NCBI GenBank assembly: GCA_036873755.1
Contig: JAVTVY010036984.1
Coordinates: forward strand, 96,615-160,614
Length of the DNA: 64,000 bases
Direction: 5' to 3'
Source of the DNA: Hanleya hanleyi
Taxonomy: Eukaryota > Mollusca > Polyplacophora > Lepidopleurida > Hanleyidae
The translations under genes and the position numbers were made by a program. The notes below the pieces were generated by a model. It had not been told where the DNA came from, did no database searches, and saw nothing but the letters and a program-made list of their open reading frames with translations. Below, in pieces: positions 1 to 11,446 of the stretch (the first letter of the stretch is position 1; the number at the start of each line of letters is the position of its first letter).

Positions 1-792
1 AATATGTAGATGTTTGGAGAACAACTCTCATGTCTGATAGACGATATGCAGGAAGACACACAAAACCCCCAAAACCAGCAATGTTATATTTAATATCACA
101 ACAGAAGCGCAAATTTCTCAGAGATGTAGAACTGATAACTGAGCAGTAACACCACTGCACCACTACAGTATAATAGAAAAGTTGAAAATATTTCAAAACA
201 ATTATATATCAGAGATCAATTGTTTCTAGACATATTACTGATGAAAATCAGAGAAAAAACGATCAAATATTATTCAAGGAGGAAAAAAGATGTAAAAAAG
301 AAAATGGAAGAAAATATCCAAAGTACCAAGGAAGAAAAAATGTATACATAAAAGCAGCAAAATTGAAGAGTTAAGTATAGCTAAAACGAATTGGAGGAGA
401 CGAGGAAAAAAGAATTGAGGGCGTAATGGCAAGAACAAAGGCGCGCTTGTTGGATGCGGGGAAAAAACTACTAAATATTTTCAGGGCTAGAGGAGAGAAA
501 TTATACGAATGAAGTAATAATAAAGCTGACCCTAGACGATGGTAGCGATATACGTACATGTGATATGAAAAGTATGTTAAATGCTCAGACAGATTTTTAC
601 AGTGACTTGTATGCAAAACAATTTGAGTCACATGCGGATGTAGCTGATTTCTTGAAAAATATCGATCTAAACAGGTTGAGTGATATACAATCGAATAAAT
701 TAGAAAGATTAATAAGAAACAACGAATTAAAAAATATGAAATCCGTTTACACGGATTCTCGATTGAATTTTACAAACTATTTTAGACAATAA
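1..792 (+). pseudogene. Fragment of a LINE open reading frame 2 (L1/Tx1-like)
   Basis: The only readable frame is 565-792 (75 aa). It contains FYSDLYAKQFESHADVADFL followed by a short helix-rich stretch. This resembles the linker between endonuclease and reverse transcriptase in L1/Tx1-type LINE proteins (family recollection, not searched). The A-rich plus-strand sequence upstream (about 240-550) looks like the decayed lysine-rich part of the same reading frame. No catalytic endonuclease or RT motif survives in the window and the left end is cut by the window edge. It is best read as a relic inserted in, or flanking, the first repeat unit. Confidence 0.45.
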
Positions 793-1844
793 ACACATGC
801 TAAATCGAGAGGCGGAGGAGGATGTGCATTCCAAAGTGTCTCACCGTCGTATAGCTTAGGTTGCCCCGAAACAGTCATCCAAGATGACGTATGCATGTCT
901 TGCCTAGTTACGCCCGCACAATATTCGATCAGATTTTTTTAAATGAGATCCATTTTCACTCGCAAAATCAGACATGAATTAAATTTGCATAACTTTAGAG
1001 TACAACAATTAGCTTTCCACAGTTGTGGTATGTCGCTGCAGAATATTTCGTGATTACAGCGTAAATATAAAATAATTTTCCTTTTTCCAGATTTTCGACT
1101 CAATTGACCTTGGTTCATGACATCAAAACTAGTATTCTTCTTCGTCCCATGGACCTTCACATTTGACCTTAAAACAAATTGAGTTGTTCTTGCTCCATGA
1201 GCAAGGTTTACCCAAAGACTGATGCCAATGAATGACCTGAAACAGGAGATTTTCCTGTAGTTTTCGCAGACTCTACTTTAGGAAACAACTCGGAAATTTA
1301 TGTGGTTAATAATACGATAATTATATAGAACATCCTAATGTCTTGCTTGTATTATTGAAAACCGTTCGCTGCTTTTGTCTTACAAGATATTATCTTTTAT
1401 TTATCTATTTTGCTCTCATACCTGTCTGGGATATGGAGCTGTATAGTGTGAAGTCAATAAGGTACTTCAATAGTTGTGTGCGTCATATAAGGAAACGTCA
1501 GCTCTTTACAGTTTCTAGAATAAACTAGTGTCTATCATGTATGTACACATCTAGATATCTAGCCGTTTTTGAAACACACTACATGCATGGTTTGTCATTT
1601 GTCTGCTTCACAGACCATAATAGATAACGTTAACGTCAACTGTTGAGTTATTGGAATAAACAACTGCAATGGCGTTAACTATTCAGTTATTTGAATAAAC
1701 TATTTTTAACATAGTTCACGTAAGCTGTTTAATTTTCGGAATAAATTTTATTATACTATTATATAGGTGACGCCAAGTTTACATTTTTTGAAAAGAAAGA
1801 ATTTTGTATCTTAGAGAACTTGATTAAAATTGGATCGTTCGAGC

Positions 1845-1996
1845 GGTAATTGATCCCACTCAAATTTGAATTAATATTTCACCCAAGACAGTAAACCTCA
1901 CTCAATTAGGCCTGAATTTCACTCCACTTGAGTGAAAATCAACTCAATTTTGAGTTGGATGAATTTCTCCATGTAATTGAGTGAAATATATATCTG
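1845..1996. repeat. Short inverted-motif cluster, possible decayed MITE
   Basis: TCACTCAA and its complement TTGAGTGA recur several times in both orientations within 150 bp, so the stretch can fold back on itself. No target duplication could be recognised and I find no second copy in the window. Confidence 0.3.
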
Positions 1997-4795
1997 ATAT
2001 TAGATCTGAGATCAAGGGCCGGGTTTCCGTGTCTGTGCTTGAGCTTTCACATACAATTCTGGATTTGCAGATCTGGTTTTAGTAAGATTGTTAAATATTT
2101 TAGAATATTAAGGAATGTCCCGATCTGTCATTATGAGCGACAACTGACTATTGGAGAGAGAGAAAAAGAGAGAGAATTAAGTGTTAACTAGTTCAGCAAT
2201 ATTTCTGCTATATAGCGACTGACTATTGGATGATAAATCTACTGCAATTATTTAGACCCAGGAAGTTCTGGGTTGAAACTTCATCAGTTCCGAGTTCAAA
2301 GTAACTGTAGGCCACATATTTTAGGTATTTATGACACCATCACAAGATTGCATTCTGAAAATTCGTGTTCTGTCTAAAAGTTCTGTTCGCAAAAGATGCG
2401 ATTACTCTACGCTGGGGCTCACAATAACGCTCCATTCCAATACCGCCACTTAATATAATGCATTCTCACCCAGAGAGAAACCAAGACATTGTTCGGTCAG
2501 GATTAGAGCATTCACCAAATCTACCCTTGGAACTCGGTCATACAGTGGCGTCTAGATTCCTTATTTTATTCTTTACAGCGAATCTACTCGGTAGATGGAA
2601 AAATCATAGAAATCCAGAAATACGGAGGATGCAATTTCAGCTCCCAAAGAGGAATCGGGAACGATATGTCATGAACCATCTGTCGACTACTTTTCGTACG
2701 GTCACGTCTAAGACGATGTTAAGCCATTTTAGTTCTCTGTTTCTTCTACTAGAGAGCTAATGGTGATTATATATAAACGTGCGAGATATGGCAACATGGT
2801 ACAGTCCGGAACACAAATCTGAAACGGACACGGTGAACCTTAACAAAAGAAAACTCCTGGAAGGAATTCAAAATCCGGTTCTTATTCTTGCCATATTTCT
2901 GGCAATTTCATTTCAGGAGGTTGCTAAAGTTCATCGGGGTAAAAGTGAATATGACCGGCAACACGAATAGCTAAGTAAAGAGGAGGAACGGGTCGATAGC
3001 CCAATAGTTTGCCGTCGCTCGACCACGCCATTCATAAACAAGAGCCTTATGGGCTTCAAAATACCCCAATATAATTGACCTATAGAGGTCAACAATCAAT
3101 AGGCTTCTTCTCTGCCATCAGAATCCACATCTCTGAACTGTACTTGTAGCATAGACACAACAATTTTCATTCATTTACAGATTTTTCAATCAGTGACCTT
3201 GAATAGGTCAAAATGAATAGGGTTCCTCTTTGACCCATATGTAAGGTATTGGTGTCAATCCTAATGAATCCATGACCTGAAACTGAAGATATCGCACTGA
3301 CAATTAAACAGAACTTGGACGGATGGACGGAAATCGCCATCGCATTATATGCCCTTCATCTTGTGACGGGAGTATCAAAATTGTTTGCGGTAATGATGCC
3401 AATCCAAAAGGTTGAAGTGGGATTTTTGTTTTGCTGATTTTTCAATGGTCTGGATCGCCTTCAAATTCTTAACAACTAACATTTTCGGAGTAGGCCTACA
3501 TAAAACCGTGCATGTAGATAAAAGTAAATGAGGCAGACGCATATAATTATGGATGGCCTCCTAGGCATCCGATTGGTTAAGTGCTATTGTATGTGGTGCC
3601 GTATTTAGTCTTGGCAGCAAAATATGAAATCTACAACGGTAATATGTTTCATATACCCCACTGTCATGGACACCGCCCCCCGCGAAGCCGCAGGTGTTTG
3701 ACTCAAATTCTCGTCTGCTTTTGTATACACACAAGAAAATCGGAAAAAGACGTTTCGCATTTCACACAGAAGTTCAAGTTATTAAAAAGAGAGCTAATAT
3801 CATTCCCAACAACACCCAAAAAGCAAACAGGCAAGCTGCAGCAAAACTGAAATCTTATCTGCAAGACAAGGGACAGAATACAGAATTTGAAAGGAGGGAA
3901 CCGGAGAGTTTAGCGGAGATACTGGGTCACAGGATGGTGCAATGTATAAAACTAACAGTCCTGAGAGCTTCCGATATGCTTTAGAGGACTGTAACTATAC
4001 TATGTTTATAGTAAAACGCATTTAATATTCGCTTCCAGATGTGTTAACACCGGACACGCGCGATCACATTGGACGTAGCACCCTTCATCTTTAACGCGAG
4101 TGGTTTCCCTAAATGTATATCACGTTCATATACATTATTCACTGCGACAGACATTATGATATTTATCTTAGATCGTAACAACCTAATATGATCGTACCTA
4201 TCTGAATTCGCATTGAATTTCCTGTCTTGGATGTCCGGAAGCTCAGTACCTGTACTATTTACATCGTCCGCACGTGTCTGGTTAAATATCGCAAGATATT
4301 CACTTGCATCAATCCAATGCCTAATACTAGTACAGAGCCAATTAGCTGCAACCGTGGCGTTATTCCTTGCGAGCTCACCAAGTGGACTTTCATAGTAACA
4401 TGGAATTGACAATTTATATTGGTGTTCAACAAATGAACACCGAGCTCACTGAACAGAAAATCTCTTTGATCTCGGCGTGGGTAATATTATCTGTCAAACC
4501 AAAATTCAGACTGGTCGGCTATCGATATCCAGATGAAACAGCCTCGGGAAAAGGACGTTATCTGAAAGCGTATTAATGCATTTTGATGCATGTGCAACAA
4601 TAATAGCCCCTCCCACACACACACTTGCACTGCATTTCCTTGTTTGGAGTTCCAGTGACAGAAGCCTTGACATATGTAGGCCTACCTAAACTTTTGGCAC
4701 AACCCATACCTTAAAATTAGAGATGAAGAACTAATAGAGAAATTAATAGACAGCCAGACGGCTCAAAATCGATGTTTCTTCTGTGCTAACAGTTG

Positions 4796-4799
4796 ATAT
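4796..4799. repeat. Target duplication (ATAT), left side of gypsy element
   Basis: ATAT precedes the LTR TG terminus here and recurs after the CA terminus at 17803-17806. The uninterrupted sister sequences at about 23741-23760 and 39300-39320 carry a single copy in CAGTTGATATATACCTG, which confirms the boundary. Confidence 0.85.
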
Positions 4800-6816
4800 T
4801 GTAATTTATGTGACGTGTTCAAGACGTAAACGTGAAGATATAATACCTAGGGTTATGACCTGATACCAGTGTAGATGTCTCTGTGACCTCTACGTATAAT
4901 AAAAGTAACGATTTTTGGGTCTGAGTTGCCGAATAGTTGTCACAGGTTAACCAAACCAGTAATATGCAGCTATTGACTTCTTTAATGGTAAGTGGTTAGA
5001 GCTATTTTTGCTGGTGCATAACAGCCCGATATCTGAGATGATGATGATGGATTACCGCCCTTGATCAGGCAATCTTTTGTACACTCGCTCTGCACAACAT
5101 CAACGTTTACACTCCTGATCTCGGAAAGCAAGACCTGTTTGTTGTACTAGATTCCTTAGAGTATCCCATTGGTAGGACCCAATTCCATATATAGGGTACC
5201 AGTACCAGGTAAATGATCGGTAGGTATTTCCTGTATTCAGATGCTGATGAACCAGTACATTCCTTCGGTTGATGGAGTTGTCATTTATTTGCATACTAAT
5301 TTGTTGTGACAAGTCGTGGACTGCCCGATGAGGAGGACTGATGAGGAGGACCCATCACTATCAACTTATCACTTTCTCAAGTTTCTTTCCATGATACAGT
5401 ACGGTTACATGTAACAACTCCCAAGTCATGAATAAAGTGTAACAAAATCAACTGTCTTTATTCTTTTGTTATAGCATGCCCTAAATTTCAATATATCGCA
5501 GTAATAACCACAGTAATATGGTATGGATATCCTATGCTAGGCAGTGATTCCTTCCATGGTGTGCAGCTTGTTTAATAATACCACATAGCCTTGCATACAT
5601 GGGTGAGAGAGGCAGTATGAGGTAACATTGCTTCAGGTTGTAGCCCCATAAGACCCACTATGATTGCCTGTATATATCCCATTCACGATACATACTAGTA
5701 TATAGGCCACATGTTATTCTTATGGGCCATATATAATTCCATATATCATTTATTGCTGTAATATGGCTCGTAATGGGTAAATTCCAGGACCCATGTTAAA
5801 TGGTCCATCCGTACCTGAAGAGAACTGAGAGCAAACTGACTGACACTGCCTCTCTGCACCCGTATTTATAAACAAAAGTCATGTGACATCCGTTATCCAA
5901 TCAAAAGCGAGAAGCTTCGCCTAGGCGAAAACTGAGTGGAACTACTTCAAAATTTAACATCAATTATATAATTAACCAACAGGTAATGAGAGGAGCTTAT
6001 AGCAAATATAAGGAGCGTTTTTCTCATAGATTTGCCAGATACATTTAATATTTACAAGAAAAGTCACAATAAAAACCGCTCCGATCGTTTTGACATTTAG
6101 CAACACGGTAGCTACAGATAGTGGTGAGCCATACTGTTCATGCAAGTTCTTTCACTGTTTACATATAGACATATGATTTAATTCTGTGGCTCCCATAGTG
6201 CACCGAAGAGCGTTTTTACTGTAGAATATCATACCATAAAAATTATACTTACTTCAGTCCATTTAACGAAGTGTTATAGCAAAGTTGACAGCAGTCGAAA
6301 TTTCCGTACAGTTCCCGCTACGCGAGTAGGGGAAAACCACAAAAAATAGTGCATGCATTTTCTGCTGCAAACTTACAATTTCCATGTCATATAATTCCAC
6401 ATTAATTATAAAATACAAGAGAACATATAGTTACAGTAAAATATGTCCATAAACACAGAGCTTGATGCTCAAACACAAAAATATAACACTGGGGTCATCA
6501 TGACCGTAAACTTGTCGAAGGTCTGACAGACCGGCAAAAACAACATGGCCACACGGGCGAGGGGAAGGCGGAATCGAACAGTTTATACCACAGCAGTTTG
6601 AGAGATCAAATACAGGCACTATATACAAAGTCACATCAGGTATTTAAATTGTAAATTGTCCAATTCGGGAAGTCACAATCAAGGTAGTTTTATGTCTCTA
6701 TTAGCAGTTATTTTAACACACGCGAAGAGCACAAGTTGCAACAACAACAACAGCATGCAATTCAAGAATGTGTATGGAAGTGTCAATCAACACAGATTTC
6801 AGTCGCACATATTACA
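4800..6816 (-). repeat. 3' LTR of the gypsy element (left copy)
   Basis: The 2017-bp repeat starts TGTAATTTATG and ends CACATATTACA, with 6-bp inverted termini. It is nearly identical to 15741-17802 and is the 3' LTR because the coding strand is minus. It holds no gene; short ORFs at 5100-5312 and 6431-6634 recur in the other LTR only because the LTRs are copies. Confidence 0.95.
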
Positions 6817-6830
6817 CTCCCCACAACTTA
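6817..6830 (-). other. Polypurine tract next to the 3' LTR
   Basis: On the minus strand the bases directly before the LTR read GTTGTGGGGAG, a short purine run in the position expected for plus-strand DNA priming. Confidence 0.6.
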
Positions 6831-7231
6831 ATTTCAAGGAACTCTCCCGAGTTCCGCCACCTACATTACATGTACATTTAGAGTTCAAATATAGATAATT
6901 GTGCGACAATATTAATGTCCAAGCAAACGTCCCAGGATATAGGCATAATTTAAAATGTTCCACAGTCTGATATATACATGTGTGAAGATCCATGTTATTC
7001 TACGTTTCCACACGGATGAATGTCACAATGAGGATGGTAGTACTTTGGTAAGTATCCAGGTGAGTAAATGAGTATCCATATGTACATGTAGTTCAATATA
7101 ATGGTAAATCCAGTCAAAGAATATGTAGATCCAACACGGTATGTGTTCACCGAATTAATAAAGATCCACACAGTATATTTCCACTTAAATTCCCTAATAT
7201 GTGTTTTCAATAAATCCACAGGTGACCCACA

Positions 7232-8464
7232 TCAGCGTTCCAGCCGCATTCCAACTGGGAGGGTATTGAGGGTATTGATGTGATGGTCGACTTCGGTGTT
7301 TCTTTCTAATCTGGACCTATCCTCAAAAAGTGCCACAATTTGCTCCTCTCCATTCACATGTTTTCCTAGGGCAATCAGTGTTAGGAGCTTGTAAATATTT
7401 AGTCGAACCTTGCGCAGGACTGATGGGCTATCAGGATCTGATCTGACACATCCCACTGCGGTGCCGGGCAAGGCGAAGATGTTGTACAAATCCAATATGT
7501 CTGCCAGGTCAGTAGATGTTGCATCATGTTGCTCCTCATGCAAGTCCAGCGCAAGGCTCCCCCACTTTATTTTCTTCGTTTCAGCCTCCATTTTCTTCCA
7601 GCTGGCTGGCGGCCATGACCTCGTACTGTGGCCCACCTCTACATTCATCACCGCATCCTCGTCCCATGCTCTACGGGCTGGTGGTAACAACGGCATACAC
7701 CCATATTCCAGAACTTTCAGTGCTCTGTGTTGTAAGTCTGTTTTTCCACGAGGCTGTGGTTTATCTTTGGACGTTAATGGGGCCTTGTCAGTAACCAGCT
7801 CACATGTAGAATTTATCCTCACTGGGTGGAGGGTGAGGTCCAGAGGAACATCAACTACTGGCACTGATGCGGGACTGATGGGTTCTGTGGCAGGTAGTGG
7901 AATACGAGCAGGTAGGGAGACGACAACATCCCTCATCTCAACAACTCTCTCGTCTTGTACAGGAGTGGCTGTGGCATGAGCAGGTGTGATAACAGACTTA
8001 GGCGCTGATACAGCAACAAGCTCCATAGGTGTCAGCCGGCCATCCTCACAATCACCATACAATATGGGATGGTTTGGGGTACTTGTAGTCAAGAGCTGAT
8101 CTGGAGGTTGACTACTAGGATGGGTGATGTCATGTGATGGGCCGTAGGTTGGAACTGGCAGATTAATAGATAGAAAAGATGGCTTACTCCATCGCCTCAC
8201 CCACATAATATATCGGCGGTCTATATTCAATGCCGTCGACAGTGCTCTCATAGCTGATGTCTCGGTAATCACCATTCCCTCACCCGTAGGTACATCCACT
8301 GCAGTTGTAATGGACCACATCTTTCTGGTTATGGCTGCCGTTGTCCGATCATCGTCTAGAATACCATGCCCTAGTTGTGTCTTATAGTATTCTCCGTCCT
8401 TAGAGAATGCCCACACCTGAAAACCTTCAGTAGGCACCATGTTTATTTTTGTCTGGATCGCCAC
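7232..8464 (-). CDS. Extra ORF between pol and 3' LTR, unknown function (410 aa)
   Basis: This is a long intact frame in the place where some gypsy elements carry env, but I see no signal peptide, membrane segment or furin-type site, so an envelope call is not supported. The N-terminal 100 residues (MVPTEGFQVWAFSKDGEYYKT, then RRYIMWVRRW) look globular. Residues about 110-240 are proline- and threonine-rich and probably disordered. The C-terminal 130 residues are helical and charged (IYKLLTLIALGKHVNGEEQI). I do not recognise a family. It ends about 400 bp before the LTR. A start at the second methionine (residue 9) is also possible. Intactness next to a broken pol is notable. Confidence 0.6.
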   Translation of the reverse strand: MAIQTKINMVPTEGFQVWAFSKDGEYYKTQLGHGILDDDRTTAAITRKMWSITTAVDVPTGEGMVITETSAMRALSTALNIDRRYIMWVRRWSKPSFLSINLPVPTYGPSHDITHPSSQPPDQLLTTSTPNHPILYGDCEDGRLTPMELVAVSAPKSVITPAHATATPVQDERVVEMRDVVVSLPARIPLPATEPISPASVPVVDVPLDLTLHPVRINSTCELVTDKAPLTSKDKPQPRGKTDLQHRALKVLEYGCMPLLPPARRAWDEDAVMNVEVGHSTRSWPPASWKKMEAETKKIKWGSLALDLHEEQHDATSTDLADILDLYNIFALPGTAVGCVRSDPDSPSVLRKVRLNIYKLLTLIALGKHVNGEEQIVALFEDRSRLERNTEVDHHINTLNTLPVGMRLER

Positions 8465-8950
8465 CGCGTAGCGGTGTCGACCAGACTATGCTGCCACTCA
8501 CGAAATTTATGCAAATGTGTACGTGCACTATAATGCGGTGACCCTGGGTTAACCTGTATCAATCCGCCAGTGATTTTCACTGTGTTGAGTCTTATATCAG
8601 GGTATTAACCAGAAAATGAAGAAAAAAACAGTCGTAATCGTTTCATGTGAACTAGAAATAAAACGAAATCTGAATTTGAGTGTATTTCATATTCATTTCT
8701 TCGCCCAGGGATTGCTTAAATCCGTGGACTATTTTTTGTTCTTTGGTTCCGGGCGATCGGCTCAAACCCGGTTCTCAGCGCCCACCAGGCGATAACTCAT
8801 GCCAGCACTGTGCTGTCACCGTAGACTGTTGTAAATGTAAATTGATGACCTGGTAATATGGTAAGCTGCCCGCCTCGTGTTTGCAGGCTGTGCGCTTTTT
8901 GCATCTGTCTGAGTTTGCGGTAAGTCAGATTACTTATAATATATATGTCT
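8465..8950. other. Non-coding stretch in the gypsy internal region
   Basis: No ORF, repeat or clear signal is seen on either strand. It separates the 410-aa ORF from the inverted-repeat element at 8951. Confidence 0.5.
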
Positions 8951-9517
8951 GGTGTTTATAGTTCGTAATTTGTTTGTTGACAACGATAGCGTTGGAGAGA
9001 CAATTTGTGCGAAAATCCCTGTTAATGTTGCTGTACGATCATACGTTGCAAATCTTGTTCCTTGGTCCGACTGTCGCACTTGACAGGTTCAGGTTCTGGG
9101 ATTATGAAGACACCAGTTTTCAACACTCGTACGTTCTTTCCCGTGAAGTCGGCGTTCGTTACTATTTTAATGTGTACGCATACTGCATGGAATATATTTC
9201 CAGAGGAGATATGTGTCGAAGCAACAACAATAGTATTTACATTTTTCTCGTCTTGTGAACTTGACCGGATCCTGCCCACTGCAAATTTATGTATTATGTA
9301 CTCTGCTCTCCGAATATAATTTAGTTTCAAAAAGTTTGAACAACAGCAAAACTTTTCGAAAGTGGAAACAACAGAATTTGTCAGGTACCGCTTTCGAAAA
9401 GTTCTGTTGTTGGTGATGTTCAAACTTTTTCAAAGTAAATTATATACGCAATGATCGTACAGCAACAACAACAGGAATTTTCGTACGTTGTCAACAAACA
9501 AATTTACTATAAACACC
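8951..9517. mobile_element. MITE-like inverted-repeat element inside the retrotransposon
   Basis: The left end GGTGTTTATAGT and right end ACTATAAACACC are inverted copies, and homology continues inward for about 100 bp on each side (TTTGTTTGTTGACAACG, then TGCTGTACGATCAT). A second, nested inverted repeat occupies 9316-9445 around AGTTTGAACA and TGTTCAAACT. ORFs on both strands here are palindrome artefacts. I could not define a target duplication with confidence, so it may be a captured foldback rather than a recent MITE. Confidence 0.6.
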
Positions 9518-9868
9518 ATGCAGGCATATTTAAGTAATGGGGACTTAACAAACTCATGCAGCTCTTGCAAATATCTGTGCTACACAAATAAAAACACATT
9601 AATAAAACTATCCAGTCTCCTCGCCGATTTGTCACAATAAAATTACATGAATTATGAAAATCTGTTCGCAAAAACTGGTAGAAGACATTGACGTAGACGA
9701 TCCACTTTTAACCATATTACTGTAGATAGTTTCTTGCTACCATGAAGACCTAGCATATTTCTAAATGAACCGCCTTCACAAATTCACTTCCTTGAAGACT
9801 AAACTGTGTTCCAGTTGTGATTTCCCAAACAGACTCGTCCACAAATTGGAGAAAATCTCCACATTTAT

Positions 9869-10489
9869 TCATACATCTGCTATCGACTGAAACATGCCAG
9901 CTGAAACGTTTTGAAACTTTAAATCCATTATTGGCGATCCAGACATCAGTACTTTGAGTACTTTCATTACAACGGTTAATTCTAGGCGCATGGCAGGCCT
10001 GGTTGGACTGTAAGTGGATTTCGGAGAGTCTCTTCTTGGCCTCTTGGCGATAGGCTCCTCCTTAGAAACTGGGGATTCCACCACTTCCTTAAGTTGACTC
10101 CACCCTTTCTCCCATTCCAACATGGACCGAGAAGGATGGGGACACAATTTAACCCACTCGCGAATCATTCTTTTTGCTTCAAGAGACTCTGGTGAGTTAC
10201 GTCGAGGAGATGGAAATAATGGACTGTAATCTTCTGGATCTAATGTCAGCCAGAAGCCATTTCTCTCACCAAAGAAGCCCGCTGGTAGCCGATGATGTGC
10301 ACTCCGGTGCTTCTCCCTAAAATGTGTTAACAGGTCAACCGTACGCCGTTCTTTTCTCTCCTTATCAACACACAAAGGACAGATAATCTTGAGTTTCTCA
10401 TGCGTCACTGACTGCAAATGCTCTTTAAGAGTATTCTTTGTTCTGAAATCCAGGTCACAGTATGTACATTTGAAGCTGTTAGAAACCAT
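9869..10489 (-). CDS. Two-finger C2H2 zinc-finger protein carried by the retrotransposon (206 aa)
   Basis: Finger 1 is C8-x2-C11-x12-H24-x5-H30. Finger 2 is C37-x2-C40-x15-H56-x4-H61. They are followed by about 140 residues with a basic cluster (AKRPRR near residue 150) that could act as a nuclear signal. The ORF lies between the integrase end and the 410-aa ORF on the coding strand. Ty3/gypsy elements do not normally have a separate C2H2 ORF here, so it may be a captured host gene or an accessory nucleic-acid-binding protein. The ATG at 10489 opens the frame just before the first finger, which supports the start. The function is not known to me. Confidence 0.65.
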   Translation of the reverse strand: MVSNSFKCTYCDLDFRTKNTLKEHLQSVTHEKLKIICPLCVDKERKERRTVDLLTHFREKHRSAHHRLPAGFFGERNGFWLTLDPEDYSPLFPSPRRNSPESLEAKRMIREWVKLCPHPSRSMLEWEKGWSQLKEVVESPVSKEEPIAKRPRRDSPKSTYSPTRPAMRLELTVVMKVLKVLMSGSPIMDLKFQNVSAGMFQSIADV

Positions 10490-10934
10490 TCTGCAAGTAC
10501 AAAAAGCAAGTCATATAGTTGTCATGCCATAGTCATGCATAAGACCACACCAATATTACCCCCAGGTAAGTATGTTCAGTATTATTTCTCGCTACACTGC
10601 ACTTCATGTTAGGAATCCTGAATACTATAGGGTTTCCCTAAATCCAACATTAGGGATATTAGCTACCCGTTCATCAGTTAGAAAGATTTCGGACTTATTT
10701 GCACCAAGCAAATGACCCTCCAAAATGTACTTCCCCAAAAAGTACTTTGTATGCAATATACCATGCATGTCAGACCTAGGTTGGCCAGACCCACTCTGAC
10801 CCTACATAACTGTAGTCACCCCCAAGGTTCTGCAGTTCCTCAGATATATGCTACCCATTAGATCAACCTCCAATCTTCCATTACCCCTACTGATTCACTG
10901 TTGCTACCTGTTTCCACTATAGTAATTCATACCC
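10490..10934. other. Non-coding spacer between integrase and zinc-finger ORF
   Basis: This C-rich plus strand has no long frame. It may hold a subgenomic promoter or splice acceptor for the downstream ORFs, but I see no convincing signal. Confidence 0.4.
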
Positions 10935-11351
10935 CTATTTAGTCCTCGAATTCAGTTGTCTACCCCAAGTTGGAGTTTTCTCTCCCTTGTACTCCATTAG
11001 GCGATCGATATGAAATGCTATGGGCTGCTGTCTAGGCGTTTTCTTCACCAGGTAAGTCAGATCATCAATTTTCTTTATGACGACATAAGGTCCTTTCCAT
11101 CGTGAGGTAAGTTTTGAACATACGCCTATTTTCCTTACAGGGTAGTATAACCACACAGCTTGCCCTGCTTTGAATGCCCGTTTCTTGGACTTTGTGTCGT
11201 AATGTTTCTTCTGATATTCTGCTTTCTTTTTCAGCACCACCCGGGCTATTTCATGTGCCCTCTGTAGACTTCGATGAAGCTGCGCCGCATACCGTTCTGG
11301 ATCAACCTGATGATCATCCTGCGGTGTCTGTACAATGGCTTGAAGAGGCAT
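10935..11351 (-). pseudogene. pol: Integrase C-terminal domain of gypsy pol
   Basis: The frame (138 aa) carries the integrase tail: helical linker EYQKKHYDTKSKKRAFKAGQ, then a GPY/F-like module with WKGPYVVIKKIDDLTYLV. It is a different frame from the upstream integrase core, which ends at 11447, so about 100 bp in between contain at least one frameshift. In an intact element this is one polyprotein. Confidence 0.8.
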
Positions 11352-11446
11352 GACTACCTCTCTCCCAAAACACCATCATATTGGGTGACTTCTTTGTACT
11401 AGCATGTTCCGATGCTCTATATGCCATCATAACCTGTGGGAGAAAT

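Larger units (their letters stand above)
793..4799. repeat. First, rearranged copy of the 6-7-kb tandem unit
   Basis: No gene is seen. Landmarks shared with later copies occur in the same order: the segment near 1330-1390 (compare 35825-35880), the TGTTCGCAAAA segment near 2390 (compare 21300 and 36895), the 2460-2760 block (compare 21370-21750 and 36965-37320), the AGGTCA-rich block at 3000-3500 (compare 22010-22440), and the cytosine/CA-rich stretch near 4600 (compare 23510 and 39045). The copy is more diverged and rearranged than the others: a piece resembling 19195-19270 is joined directly to the 4600 segment. It is interrupted at 4799 by the gypsy element. Confidence 0.7.

Noticed and set aside
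4044..4412. 122-aa minus-strand ORF in the first host unit
   Set aside because: No recognisable motif, overlapping frames on the other strand, and no equivalent frame in sister units.
7410..7979. 189-aa plus-strand ORF
   Set aside because: It lies entirely antisense to the intact 410-aa ORF and has shadow-like composition.
7232..8464. Envelope gene of the gypsy element
   Set aside because: The position fits, but there is no signal peptide, fusion or transmembrane segment, so I left it as unknown.
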